From Stutzerimonas stutzeri (lineage in GTDB: Bacteria > Pseudomonadota > Gammaproteobacteria > Pseudomonadales > Pseudomonadaceae): DNA of 64,000 nucleotides. This document shows positions 49,702-58,331 of the stretch, piece by piece. Under the pieces are notes generated by a model. That model ran no database searches. It was not told the DNA's origin and was given only the letters and a program-made list of their open reading frames with translations. The position numbers were made by a program, and so were the translations under genes. The stretch spans positions 806,001-870,000 of the forward strand of contig NZ_JAGQFP010000001.1 of the NCBI RefSeq assembly GCF_019090095.1. The letters are read 5' to 3'. The first letter of the stretch is position 1. Every line of letters starts with the position of its first letter.

Positions 49702-50151
49702 ATGTCCCATTCCGAACCACGCCATAACGATACACAGCCCCAACCGCCAGCCGCCAACGCTGCGCTGGCGCATGACCCGTTCATCGTCGGGCTCAAGCAA
49801 CGCCTGCCCGAACACCTGCGTGAAAGCTTTACCGACCAACAACTGGAAGGATTGCGCAGCGCCTTTGCCACTCGCTCCTGGGGCCGCCACAAGATCGACT
49901 GGCGCGGCACGTTCAGCCTGTGGAGCAACCAGTACTATTTCGTACTGGTTGGCGGGCGCAACAAACGCAACCTGTCGCGCGCGCAACGCAACCTGTCACT
50001 GGCCGCAAAAGCGGGCGTGATCACCCTGTTCCTGTTTTTCTCGATGCTCGTCGGCCTGGTCGTGCTCTATTTGATCAAGTCGGCGCTCGGGATCAACCTG
50101 CTGCCGAACTACTCGCTGGGCCTGTGGGACTGGTTCAAAGGCAGCCGCTGA
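49702..50151 (+). CDS. Hypothetical single-pass membrane protein
   Basis: A 149-residue protein with a hydrophilic N-terminal domain (about 1-100; LPEHLRESFTDQQLEGLRSA and GRHKIDWRGTF), a helix of basic residues, and one transmembrane segment near residues 105-128 before a short tail. Not recognised. It starts 47 bases after the LRR-kinase gene in the same direction and may share its transcript. Confidence 0.7.
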   Translation: MSHSEPRHNDTQPQPPAANAALAHDPFIVGLKQRLPEHLRESFTDQQLEGLRSAFATRSWGRHKIDWRGTFSLWSNQYYFVLVGGRNKRNLSRAQRNLSLAAKAGVITLFLFFSMLVGLVVLYLIKSALGINLLPNYSLGLWDWFKGSR

Positions 50152-50168
50152 GGCAACAGACGTCGCAC

Positions 50169-50468
50169 TCAGTCGCCGATCAGGATGAGCTTGCCCGTCG
50201 CCGGATCGCGATAGACCTGCCCGACACTCTCCAGGCCTTTGCCTGAGCTGCCATCCTGCGTCTCAGGCAAGCGTGGCAATTCTCGCCCGCGCTCGACCGT
50301 CACGGGCTGCTTGGCGGCATCGAGCCGCTCGAGCAAATCGGTCTGTGCGACTAACGCGGCGATCAAGCCACAGGCGAACACCAGCACCACGTCGACCATG
50401 TTGGCCAAAGGTCCCAGCGGATCGTCATCTCCAGCCGCAAACCGGCTAGATCGCCAGCGTCGACTCAT
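50169..50468 (-). CDS. DUF2149 protein with ExbD-like transmembrane Asp
   Basis: A 99-residue protein. One transmembrane helix (about residues 24-45) carries Asp26 in NMVDVVLVF, which matches the pattern of the proton-channel Asp in ExbD/TolR (VDVMLVLL-type). A short periplasmic tail follows. It overlaps the ExbB-like gene, the typical channel-plus-partner layout. DUF2149 is the family name; the ExbD likeness is my reading. Confidence 0.8.
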   Translation of the reverse strand: MSRRWRSSRFAAGDDDPLGPLANMVDVVLVFACGLIAALVAQTDLLERLDAAKQPVTVERGRELPRLPETQDGSSGKGLESVGQVYRDPATGKLILIGD

Positions 50469-50916
50469 TATCGCGCGCCTCCGCCGCTTCGAGCTCGTCC
50501 AGCAATTCGTCGTACCAACGCCGTCGCAAACGGCCGAGCGCAAAGCCGCCCACCCCGATCAGCAGCCCGAGCACGGTGGTATCGAAGGCCACCCGCATCG
50601 CAACACTGAGTATCTGTACGTTGCCGTCACCCAGCGCCGCCAAGCCCGGACCGAGCGGGATCAAGGTGCCCATCAGACCGAGCATCGGCCCGACACGGGC
50701 GATCAGATCGGCGCGGTCAAGCCGCCGCCTGGCGCGTCGCTCGATGACGCCTACCGCCAGCATGCGCCAGCGCCGAAGCCCACCACACCGCTCTCCAACC
50801 GCGACGCCCGCGTCGCAGATCATGATCGCCACGAGCCCGAACAGCGCCCAGGTCACCGGCTGCAACAACCAGCCAACGAGCAGGTGCAGCCAGCTGAACA
50901 ATCGATCATCAAGCAC
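50446..50916 (-). CDS. MotA/TolQ/ExbB-like proton channel protein
   Basis: A 156-residue inner-membrane protein with three hydrophobic segments, the second and third in the characteristic MotA/TolQ/ExbB core (RVGPMLGLMGTLIPLGPG, then DTTVLGLLIGV). The GTG at 50916 is set by AAGGAGGT four bases upstream, and the frame begins inside the CobN-like gene's end (8-base overlap). It should form a proton-driven complex with the DUF2149 protein. Confidence 0.85.
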   Translation of the reverse strand: MLDDRLFSWLHLLVGWLLQPVTWALFGLVAIMICDAGVAVGERCGGLRRWRMLAVGVIERRARRRLDRADLIARVGPMLGLMGTLIPLGPGLAALGDGNVQILSVAMRVAFDTTVLGLLIGVGGFALGRLRRRWYDELLDELEAAEARDNESTLAI

Positions 50917-53900
50917 GCTCACCTCCTTCGCGGAACGATGCACCGCGACCACGCCAGACGCCTATGCCCAGCAGTAACAGGACGATCAGCGCGGCCAGCC
51001 ACAGGTAACGGCTCACGCTCGCGCCCTCCTCGGCAGACACTTCGGTTTGTTCGATGGGCGGCTCGCTGGCCGCGGGCTGGATTTCGCTGATCGCGGTCGG
51101 CACCGCAGTGCGCTGCTGCGGTTCGCTCAGCGCCGCGTCCAGGCGCGCTCGCAAGGCTTCTCGGCGATCGGCCGGCAGCTGCGGCAACAGCCACTCGATC
51201 ATCGGGTGGTCCGGTCGGGTATGACCACTGCCGGGCAGCCCGTTCGCCGCCACCAGCGTAGCGAAGGCTTCGCCAAGCGCCTGACGGGTCTGTTCATCGG
51301 CCTGCCAGAAGCCCTTATGGATGGCGACCAACATGATCGCCAGCATGTTGGTCTTCACATGCACGTTAGCGCCTTGCTCGAGAAACGAATCGACCCCCAG
51401 CTCGTAGCGATCATCGAGATACACCGCCTTGACCTCCTCCCATGCGCTGTCCTGGATGATGTCCGGGTTGGTGACCTGCCAGCCCCAGAGGTACTCCAGA
51501 AACTCGCTGCCCATGGTGCGAGCACCTGCATAGTCGTGCTGCATGAGCGCCTTGATCCAGGCAGGATTGAGAAAGCGCCCACGCAGCTCTGCCAGCAACG
51601 CCTGCTGCAGCGGTTCCAGGCGCACCTGGGTCGGATCGTTGTGCCAACTGACGAAATTCGCTGGCGCCTGGCCGGACAGATGCTCGACCGCCATGCTCAG
51701 CCCGCCGAGATAGTCGAACGCATCGTTGTTGTCCATCAGCCCGTAAAGGTTGCTGGAACGGCCAAGATAAGTGCGGCTGACCCGTTTCAGTCCATCCTCG
51801 AACACCGCCTGAACGGGCTCACCGTTGTGCTGCATACCGTAGGCGTGGCCCATCCGGTTGATGTAGCTGCGCGCCAGCTCGCCACGATCCTGCCAACTGC
51901 CAGAGCGCTCCACCAGCGTATTGATGCCCGCACCGTAGGCGCCCGGCGCCACGCCGAAAAGCCGCAATGCCGATAGGCTACCGGCTTGCTCGTCAGCGGC
52001 GCCGGCGTCCAGTCGACGTGCCGCGTCCTTCACCCAGCTGGCGGCGACACGGTTTCGCGAAAGCGGCTCGTCACCCCCGACGGCCAGCGCACCGATCGGT
52101 TGTAGCGCAGCATCCAGCGCGGTGCGCAAGGCAGGATAATCCCTGCGAATGGTGTTGCTCGCTCCGTCCAGTGCCAGCAACACGCCGCGTTCGAGCAACG
52201 CAAGCTGATCGGCGTACAGGTCACGAAACAGGCCGGAGGTGGTGAACATCAGGTCGCGTCGCTCGCGGTGCTTGGCAAGCGGTTGTCGTTTCAGTCCTTC
52301 GACGATCCCGCGACTGTTCCACACCGGCTCGACGCCGAGCAGATCGAGGCCGAACGCCACCATGGCACCTTCGTCTCGCACCGTGTCCGAAGCCCAAAGA
52401 ATGACCGCTTCGCGGCCGCCCTCCGGCATGGGACGCTCACGGGCGCGGTCCGCCAGCTCCTGTCCGATCCGCCACCCGATGCGACTCGGCAACAGACTGC
52501 TATCCAGCGCATGGAAGTTACGGCCCGTCGGCAGCGCCTCAGGCGTGCGGATCGGGTCATTGCCCTTGCCCGGCGCAACGAAGCCACCCTCGAGCGCATG
52601 GATCAGGGCCGCCATTTCCGCGTCCGGAGAATCGACCAGCGCCTGGCGGTACTGGGTCCGCTCGGTACCCATCGATGCCATCAGCGTATCCACCGCCTCA
52701 TCGGCCCAGGGCTTGCCAAACACGTGCAGGCCGAGCGGCATGAAGCGCTCCTGAATGTTGGTCAGGTAGTGGCCAACCTCGTGAACCAGGAGCTCGTCGT
52801 CGGCCTGCTCGAAATCGATGCCGCGAGCGGCGAGTGGCTCGGCCATGGAGTCGCGCAGTTCGGGCTCCAGCCCGGATTGGCTGACCAGCCGCTTGATCTC
52901 GGCGATGGTGGCACGCCGGGCGGGCCCTTCGGTGCCTCCGGCTCCGGCCTCGAAGCTCTCGATCAGCTGACGCAACGTGAGCAGATCGTCGTATAGCGGC
53001 GTCGCGACCAGGGGCGGGGTAAGGTGATCGATCATCACGGCCAGCCCTCGACGCTTGGCCTGGATGCCCTCACCCACACCGTCGACGATGTAGGGATAGA
53101 GGCTCGGCAGGTCGCTGACGATCTGCATCGGATAATCCTCTGCGCTCAGCCCCGCACGACGCCGCGGCAGAAACTCGTAGGTGGAATGCCGGCCCAGATG
53201 CACCAGGGCATCGGCCTTGAAGCCGTCCCGCAGCCAGTGATAAAAGCCCAGGTACTGGTGCGGTGGTGGAAAGACCAGGTTGGCATGGAGCAATTCCTCA
53301 TCGACCTCCCAGCCACGCGGTGGCTGTGGCCCGAGAAAGACATTACCCAGGCGTAAACCGGGGAAAACCATCCGATCTCCTTGCACCATTACCTGCCCCG
53401 GCGCTTCGCCCCACCCTCTCAACCCCTCGATGCCCGTCGCCGCCAGCGCCTCGATCAGCTCATCCGCTTCGCCCCAGCTGGCCAACCCTGGTTGCTCGAG
53501 CGCGCGCTCATAGAATTCCTCGAGTTGCCCGAGCAATCTCAGCGCGCGGTCCCTCGCCGGATGCTCGACACCGTCGAGTAGGTGATGCAACTCGCTGGAG
53601 CCGTCGCGCAAGGTCTGTCGGGCAATTTCCAAGTGGGACGCCTGCAGCGCCCTGCGCATCTGGGCGTTCCAGTAACCGAGGGGGCCGTGCTCCATCTCCG
53701 CCTGGAGGGCCGACGGCAACGTACGGAACCAGCGCAGGTATTCGTCCCGGTCGAGTCCCGGGACCTTCGGCGCCATCGCTGCCAAGGCGTCCCCCTGCTC
53801 GGGGAGATTCACGCCCTGCTCTTGCAACAAGCCCAGCAGCGCCTCGGAGGTTGCCGGTAGCTCGCCTGTGTTGTAGCCCTCGGCCTTCAGGCGCCGCAGG

Positions 53901-55192
53901 ATGGCGAGCAGCGATTGCGGCACGTCCAGGTTGTCGGCACCAATGTTGTGGCGCCCTGGTGGATGGTTGTAATAGATGATGGCGACCCGCTTGTTCTGGT
54001 TGGCCTTGCGCTGCAACTGTTGCCAATGATGGATTCGCGCGGCAAGCGCCTCGACACGGGAAGGCAACGGCTGGCTGAAACCGAAACGGATGCCGGAATT
54101 GGGGTCGATTTGCGCTGGCTCCCAGGCTGCCAGAACCATCGGCTGACTGCTGCCTTGCAGCTCTGGCATGGCGAGCTGGTAATGAACCTTGTCACGCCCA
54201 AGCCCGTCGCTGGAAAGCTGCCAGGCATTCTCGTCGCGGTCATCCAGGCGCACGGCCTTGATGACTGGCACATCGAGGCGCTGGAGTATGTCGGTTGCTT
54301 GCTGCCGCCCTTCGCCGCCGCCGAGCACGAAGTCTTGCAGCACGACCACGGCAGCCAGGGGTGGATGTGCGCCGCTTTCCAGCCATTTCAGCGCTTGCAA
54401 CGTCCCATCGCCCCAGCCGCCGAGCAGACTGACGCAGGCAATGTCGCGCTGTTGCAGCGTCTGGCAGAGTGCGTCGTTGAGGTCGGCGTCGCCTCGCCGA
54501 TCGGCTCGGCCATGATCGATCACCGCGACCATGCTATCGCCGCGCCAGACGAGTTCAGAGGCGTCGAGCGTGCGCCCATCCTGATAGAAGCGTAGCGCCG
54601 GACGCGCCTCGGCAGGCATGACCTGCCGCGAACCCTTCTCGTCGGACAGCCAGCTCAGCAAGCGCGCGATGTTCTCGCTCCCCCCTGAAACCCAGTAGCT
54701 GCGCGCTTCGATCCACTCGGCCTGGTCAGGATTGGCATCGCCCAGCGCGCGCACCCAGTTGGCCAGATCCTCACCAGGCTTTTCCGCGCCGAGGCGTGTT
54801 GCCTGTTCACGATCGCGGAACACGGGCCTGCCGTCGATACGGCTCATCGCAACCAGCCCCTGATCGCTGTGCATGATGTAGCGGTCGCCGGAACTGTGCC
54901 CTTCGAGCAGCGGCCGCAAGCGCTCGACTTCCGGCCCGAAGACGCCGACGGCAAGCAGCGTGGCGCCGCCCTCCAGCCATTCGCCCACGCGCGCATCAGG
55001 CCACTCGCTCAACTGTTCTGGAGTACGGGCGTCGATGATTGCATCCGGTTGGCGCGCTTTGAGCAGGGCCACTGCCGAGGCGAATTCAGCCGCGCTGTAC
55101 TGCGAGATGATCGCCTTGATCTGCCCGGCTTGAACAAGCGGCGCGAGCAGCAGGGAAAACACCAAACCCGCCCAGCGAAAAACGATAGACAT
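50909..55192 (-). CDS. Exported, membrane-anchored CobN-like cobaltochelatase
   Basis: A 1427-residue protein of the CobN/ChlH large-subunit family that inserts a metal ion into a tetrapyrrole. An N-terminal signal peptide (to about residue 24) and a C-terminal transmembrane helix (about 1390-1412, LWLAALIVLLLLGIGV) with a basic tail place the chelatase domain in the periplasm. CobN landmarks include YYNHPPGRHNIGA, HLGRHSTYEFLP, and EGIQAKRRGLAVMIDHLTPP. The HGT/EWLPGK pattern of canonical CobN is changed to HST/EFLPRR. The start at 55192 is chosen since an earlier ATG lies inside the riboswitch. Confidence 0.9.
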   Translation of the reverse strand: MSIVFRWAGLVFSLLLAPLVQAGQIKAIISQYSAAEFASAVALLKARQPDAIIDARTPEQLSEWPDARVGEWLEGGATLLAVGVFGPEVERLRPLLEGHSSGDRYIMHSDQGLVAMSRIDGRPVFRDREQATRLGAEKPGEDLANWVRALGDANPDQAEWIEARSYWVSGGSENIARLLSWLSDEKGSRQVMPAEARPALRFYQDGRTLDASELVWRGDSMVAVIDHGRADRRGDADLNDALCQTLQQRDIACVSLLGGWGDGTLQALKWLESGAHPPLAAVVVLQDFVLGGGEGRQQATDILQRLDVPVIKAVRLDDRDENAWQLSSDGLGRDKVHYQLAMPELQGSSQPMVLAAWEPAQIDPNSGIRFGFSQPLPSRVEALAARIHHWQQLQRKANQNKRVAIIYYNHPPGRHNIGADNLDVPQSLLAILRRLKAEGYNTGELPATSEALLGLLQEQGVNLPEQGDALAAMAPKVPGLDRDEYLRWFRTLPSALQAEMEHGPLGYWNAQMRRALQASHLEIARQTLRDGSSELHHLLDGVEHPARDRALRLLGQLEEFYERALEQPGLASWGEADELIEALAATGIEGLRGWGEAPGQVMVQGDRMVFPGLRLGNVFLGPQPPRGWEVDEELLHANLVFPPPHQYLGFYHWLRDGFKADALVHLGRHSTYEFLPRRRAGLSAEDYPMQIVSDLPSLYPYIVDGVGEGIQAKRRGLAVMIDHLTPPLVATPLYDDLLTLRQLIESFEAGAGGTEGPARRATIAEIKRLVSQSGLEPELRDSMAEPLAARGIDFEQADDELLVHEVGHYLTNIQERFMPLGLHVFGKPWADEAVDTLMASMGTERTQYRQALVDSPDAEMAALIHALEGGFVAPGKGNDPIRTPEALPTGRNFHALDSSLLPSRIGWRIGQELADRARERPMPEGGREAVILWASDTVRDEGAMVAFGLDLLGVEPVWNSRGIVEGLKRQPLAKHRERRDLMFTTSGLFRDLYADQLALLERGVLLALDGASNTIRRDYPALRTALDAALQPIGALAVGGDEPLSRNRVAASWVKDAARRLDAGAADEQAGSLSALRLFGVAPGAYGAGINTLVERSGSWQDRGELARSYINRMGHAYGMQHNGEPVQAVFEDGLKRVSRTYLGRSSNLYGLMDNNDAFDYLGGLSMAVEHLSGQAPANFVSWHNDPTQVRLEPLQQALLAELRGRFLNPAWIKALMQHDYAGARTMGSEFLEYLWGWQVTNPDIIQDSAWEEVKAVYLDDRYELGVDSFLEQGANVHVKTNMLAIMLVAIHKGFWQADEQTRQALGEAFATLVAANGLPGSGHTRPDHPMIEWLLPQLPADRREALRARLDAALSEPQQRTAVPTAISEIQPAASEPPIEQTEVSAEEGASVSRYLWLAALIVLLLLGIGVWRGRGASFREGGERA

Positions 55193-55266
55193 GCCCACTC
55201 CGTCTCGAGACGCGCGGGCGGCAGAACGGCCACACGACCCGTGACAGGCGCAAGGCATTCTGAGGA

Positions 55267-55405
55267 TGTCGCCCACCGCGACAGTTCCTGGGGAGTACGG
55301 GCTGGTATCGGGCTCAGTCGAAGGTTCGACTCTACCGTTGCGGGGGCAGCATCAGCTTGGCACTGATTTCCCATTTAACCCGAACCTTGATCCGGGCACC
55401 GCGTG
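55267..55405 (-). promoter_or_regulatory. Cobalamin (B12) riboswitch controlling the CobN-like operon
   Basis: On the minus strand, in order: GGTGCC (55395-55400), GGTTAAATGGGAA (55368-55380), GCTGCCCCCGCAACGGTA (55333-55350), a perfect hairpin AGTCGAACCTTCGACT (55316-55331), and the B12 box GAGCCCGATACCAGCC (55300-55315). These are the conserved parts of cobalamin riboswitches. Right after is a hairpin TGTCGC-GGTGG-GCGACA (55267-55283), a probable expression platform. Cobalamin is expected to repress the downstream CobN-like, ExbB-like and DUF2149 genes. Confidence 0.9.
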
Positions 55406-55547
55406 CTCCATGAAGGCGCGCACCTTACGCCGCACCCCCAACAAGATCAAGCAGCCAGGCCCGGCGGCCGATACGCTCAGGACGCCGATGCGACGGCGCG
55501 TCTGATGATGACTAGACTTCGGATGACTCAGTCATCCCGGGGCCGCC

Positions 55548-55766
55548 ATGAACGACGATAAGCAACCCAAATCACTTACGTTTCGGCAAATGCTGCAAAG
55601 CGTTCTGGCAGGCGCGCTCGGTGTGCAGAGCGGAAAGAACAGAGAAAGGGATTTCAGTCAGGGAAAACCCAGCCATTTCATCCTGCTGGGTGTCGGCTTC
55701 ACGGTGGCGTTCGTGCTGATCATCCTCGGCGTGGTGAAGCTGGTGCTGTATCTTGCCGGGCTGTGA
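55548..55766 (+). CDS. DUF2970 small membrane protein
   Basis: A 72-residue protein with one transmembrane segment (about residues 45-68, LGVGFTVAFVLIILGVVKLV). The N-terminal LTFRQMLQSVLAGALGVQS is the DUF2970 signature. Function unknown. Its stop codon lies in the loop of a perfect hairpin (55755-55775). Confidence 0.82.
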   Translation: MNDDKQPKSLTFRQMLQSVLAGALGVQSGKNRERDFSQGKPSHFILLGVGFTVAFVLIILGVVKLVLYLAGL

Positions 55767-55775
55767 CAGCCCGGC
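55755..55775 (+). terminator. Hairpin with the DUF2970 stop codon in its loop
   Basis: GCCGGGCTG-TGA-CAGCCCGGC is a perfect 9-base stem whose three-base loop is the stop codon. It is followed by TGCTCGGGCCTCCTTTACTG, with only a weak T-tract, so it may act as a terminator or translation-coupled structure. Confidence 0.5.
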
Positions 55776-55789
55776 TGCTCGGGCCTCCT

Positions 55790-55903
55790 TTACTGGTGAC
55801 TGACCCAGAAAACAGCGGTCGCAACCACTAGCAGAATCAAGACGAATATCGCGGTCGCATCTGCCCTGCTGTCGTTTCCGCCGCGATGGGAATGCTCGGA
55901 CAT
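55790..55903 (-). CDS. 37-residue single-pass membrane protein
   Basis: A 37-residue ORF, MSEHSHRGGNDSRAD then a hydrophobic segment AIFVLILLVVATAVF and WVSHQ. AGGAGA lies 6 bases before the ATG. A likely bacterial small membrane protein of unknown function, convergent to the DUF2970 gene. Confidence 0.65.
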   Translation of the reverse strand: MSEHSHRGGNDSRADATAIFVLILLVVATAVFWVSHQ

Positions 55904-56144
55904 GGCTGCTCTCCTAGTTTATCGGCATCATCGATGCCCAGGTTGCTAGCAGTTAAGACCACGCTGGCGAGGCGCTCAAGGACCGGCAATGCAAATGCCC
56001 AAAACGCAGCGTTTCGTTCTAAACATATTCCCAAACATCACTTTTACGCATAAACGCTAACTGGTATCGTGCCGGCCTTCCCTAAAACGGGTGCGCGGCC
56101 GTGCGCGCAAAAAGCTGTAGACAGCCTGAATAACAGGACACCTC

Positions 56145-57803
56145 ATGTACGTATACGACCAGTATGACCAGCACATCATCGAGGATCGCGTGCGTCAGTT
56201 CCGTGATCAGATTCGCCGCTATCTGGCTGGTGAGCTGACCGACGCGGAACTGCTGCCTCTTCGCCTGCAGAATGGCCTGTACATTCAGCGCTACGCGCCG
56301 ATGCTGCGCATTGCCGTGCCTTATGGGCTGTTGTCCTCTACTCAGATCCGCAAGCTGGCCGACATCACCCGCAAGTACGACAAGGGTTATGCCCACATCA
56401 GTACACGGACCAACGTACAGCTCAACTGGCCGGCCCTGGAGGACGTCCCGGACATCCTCGCCGAGCTGGCGACGGTCCAGATGCACGCCATCCAGACCAG
56501 CGGCAACTGCATCCGCAATACCACTACCGACCAGTTCGCTGGCGTTGCCAAGGATGAGCTGATCGATCCTCGTCCGTGGTGCGAGATCATTCGTCAGTGG
56601 TCGACCTTCCATCCTGAGTTCGCCTTCCTGCCGCGCAAGTTCAAGATTGCCGTGAACGGCGCTGCGAGTGACCGCGCCGCTATCGAGGTGCACGATATCG
56701 GCCTCGAAGCGGTGAAGAACGATGCTGGTGAACTGGGTTTCCGGGTGTCGGTCGGTGGCGGCCTGGGCCGCACGCCCATCGTTGGCAGCTTCATCAACGA
56801 GTTCCTGCCCTGGCAGCACCTGTTGACCTATCTCGACGCCATCCTGCGTGTTTACAACCGCTACGGCCGTCGCGACAACAAGTTCAAGGCCCGGATCAAG
56901 ATCCTGGTCAAAGCGCTCACGCCTGAGGTGTTCGCCGAGCGCGTCGACGCCGAGTGGGCGCACCTGAAGGACGGCCCGAACACCCTGACCGAAGCCGAAG
57001 TCGAGCGCATCGGCCAGTTTTTCGTCGACCCGACCTACAAGACGCTGGAAGACCAGAGTGACGCGCTCGCGCAGCTGGACGCCGAGCATCCCGGCTTTGC
57101 CCGCTGGCGCGAGCGCAACGTGGTAGCGCACAAGAAGCCCGGTTACGCCGCCGTAACGCTGTCGTTGAAAAGCACCGGCGTGGCGCCAGGCGATGTCACC
57201 GACAAACAGCTCGATACCATCGCCGACCTGGCCGATCGTTACAGCTTCGGCGAAGTGCGCAATTCCCACGAGCAGAACATGATCCTGGCCGATGTCGAAC
57301 AGTCCCGCTTGTTCGAGCTGTGGAATGAACTGCGCGAACTCGGCGTTGCGACGCCAAACATCGGCCTGCTGACCGATATCATCTGCTGCCCTGGCGGCGA
57401 TTTCTGCTCGCTGGCCAACGCCAAGTCGATCCCGATTGCTGAAGCCATTCAGCGTCGCTTCGATGATATGGACTACCTGTTCGATATCGGCGACATCGAC
57501 CTGAACATCTCCGGCTGCATGAACGCGTGCGGCCATCACCATGTAGGCCACATCGGCATTCTCGGCGTGGACAAGAAGGGCGCGGAGTTCTACCAGGTGT
57601 CGCTCGGTGGCAGTTCCGGCCGTAACGCCAGCCTCGGCCAGATACTCGGCCCGTCCTTCGCTCAGGACGCGATGCCTGACGTGATCGAAAAGATCATTGG
57701 CGTCTACGTGGAGCAACGTACCGAAGATGAACAGTTTCTCGACACTTTCCGCCGTATCGGTATCGACCCCTTCAAGGAGCGCGTCTATGCAGCGAATCAT
57801 TAA
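56145..57803 (+). CDS. cysI: Sulfite reductase (ferredoxin/NADPH) hemoprotein
   Basis: A 552-residue siroheme and [4Fe-4S] enzyme reducing sulfite to sulfide in cysteine synthesis. Cluster and siroheme cysteines are in CCPGGDFCSLA and SGCMNACGHHHVG. Siroheme and substrate Arg/Lys motifs (RTNVQLNW) are also seen. AGGAcacctc precedes the ATG. The stop overlaps the DUF934 start by 17 bases. Acts in assimilatory sulfate reduction. Confidence 0.93.
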   Translation: MYVYDQYDQHIIEDRVRQFRDQIRRYLAGELTDAELLPLRLQNGLYIQRYAPMLRIAVPYGLLSSTQIRKLADITRKYDKGYAHISTRTNVQLNWPALEDVPDILAELATVQMHAIQTSGNCIRNTTTDQFAGVAKDELIDPRPWCEIIRQWSTFHPEFAFLPRKFKIAVNGAASDRAAIEVHDIGLEAVKNDAGELGFRVSVGGGLGRTPIVGSFINEFLPWQHLLTYLDAILRVYNRYGRRDNKFKARIKILVKALTPEVFAERVDAEWAHLKDGPNTLTEAEVERIGQFFVDPTYKTLEDQSDALAQLDAEHPGFARWRERNVVAHKKPGYAAVTLSLKSTGVAPGDVTDKQLDTIADLADRYSFGEVRNSHEQNMILADVEQSRLFELWNELRELGVATPNIGLLTDIICCPGGDFCSLANAKSIPIAEAIQRRFDDMDYLFDIGDIDLNISGCMNACGHHHVGHIGILGVDKKGAEFYQVSLGGSSGRNASLGQILGPSFAQDAMPDVIEKIIGVYVEQRTEDEQFLDTFRRIGIDPFKERVYAANH

Positions 57804-58287
57804 GGACGGGCAGGTCATCGACGAGACCTGGCACCTGCTGCCCAAAGATGTGACCCTGGACAGCCTGTCCAATTGTGACGATTTGCTCGTACCCTTCCAG
57901 CTATGGCTCGATCACGCTCATGCGTTGAAAGCGCGTGATGGCGGCCTGGGCATCTGGCTGGACGCTGACGAAGCGGTGGAAGACATTGCCGATGACCTGG
58001 AGCATTTCCAGGTGATTGCGCTCAATTTCCCCACCTTCACCGATGGTCGCCATTACTCCAGCGCACGCTTGCTACGTGAGCGTTATGCCTACAAGGGAGA
58101 AATTCGGGCGATCGGTGATGTGCTGCGTGATCAGCTGTTCTACATGCGGCGTTGCGGTTTCGATGCCTTCGCCATCCGGCCTGATCGCGACCCCTATGAT
58201 GCGCTGCATAGCCTGGAGGATTTCAGCGTCACCTACCAGGCCGCCGCTGATGAGCCGCTTCCGCTGTTCCGTCGCCGGCAGGGATGA
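57787..58287 (+). CDS. DUF934 protein, sulfite reductase partner
   Basis: A 166-residue soluble protein of the DUF934 family (core FPTFTDGRHYSSARLLRERY). This family is nearly always adjacent to cysI in proteobacteria. It overlaps the cysI end. Its function is not established; a role in sulfite reductase assembly or electron transfer is inferred from synteny. Confidence 0.88.
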   Translation: MQRIIKDGQVIDETWHLLPKDVTLDSLSNCDDLLVPFQLWLDHAHALKARDGGLGIWLDADEAVEDIADDLEHFQVIALNFPTFTDGRHYSSARLLRERYAYKGEIRAIGDVLRDQLFYMRRCGFDAFAIRPDRDPYDALHSLEDFSVTYQAAADEPLPLFRRRQG

Positions 58288-58302
58288 CCCACGCAATAAA
58301 GC

Positions 58303-58327
58303 AAAACCCGCCACTCGGCGGGTTTTT
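58303..58327. terminator. Terminator of the cysI-DUF934 unit
   Basis: AAAACCCGCC-ACTC-GGCGGGTTTT with a T-tract on both strands. It starts 15 bases after the DUF934 stop and could also serve the minus-strand side. Confidence 0.88.
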
Positions 58328-58331
58328 CGTT

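Noticed and set aside
56082-57872. 596-codon open frame antisense to cysI
   Set aside because: Antisense to a fully conserved enzyme; no motif or ribosome-binding site.
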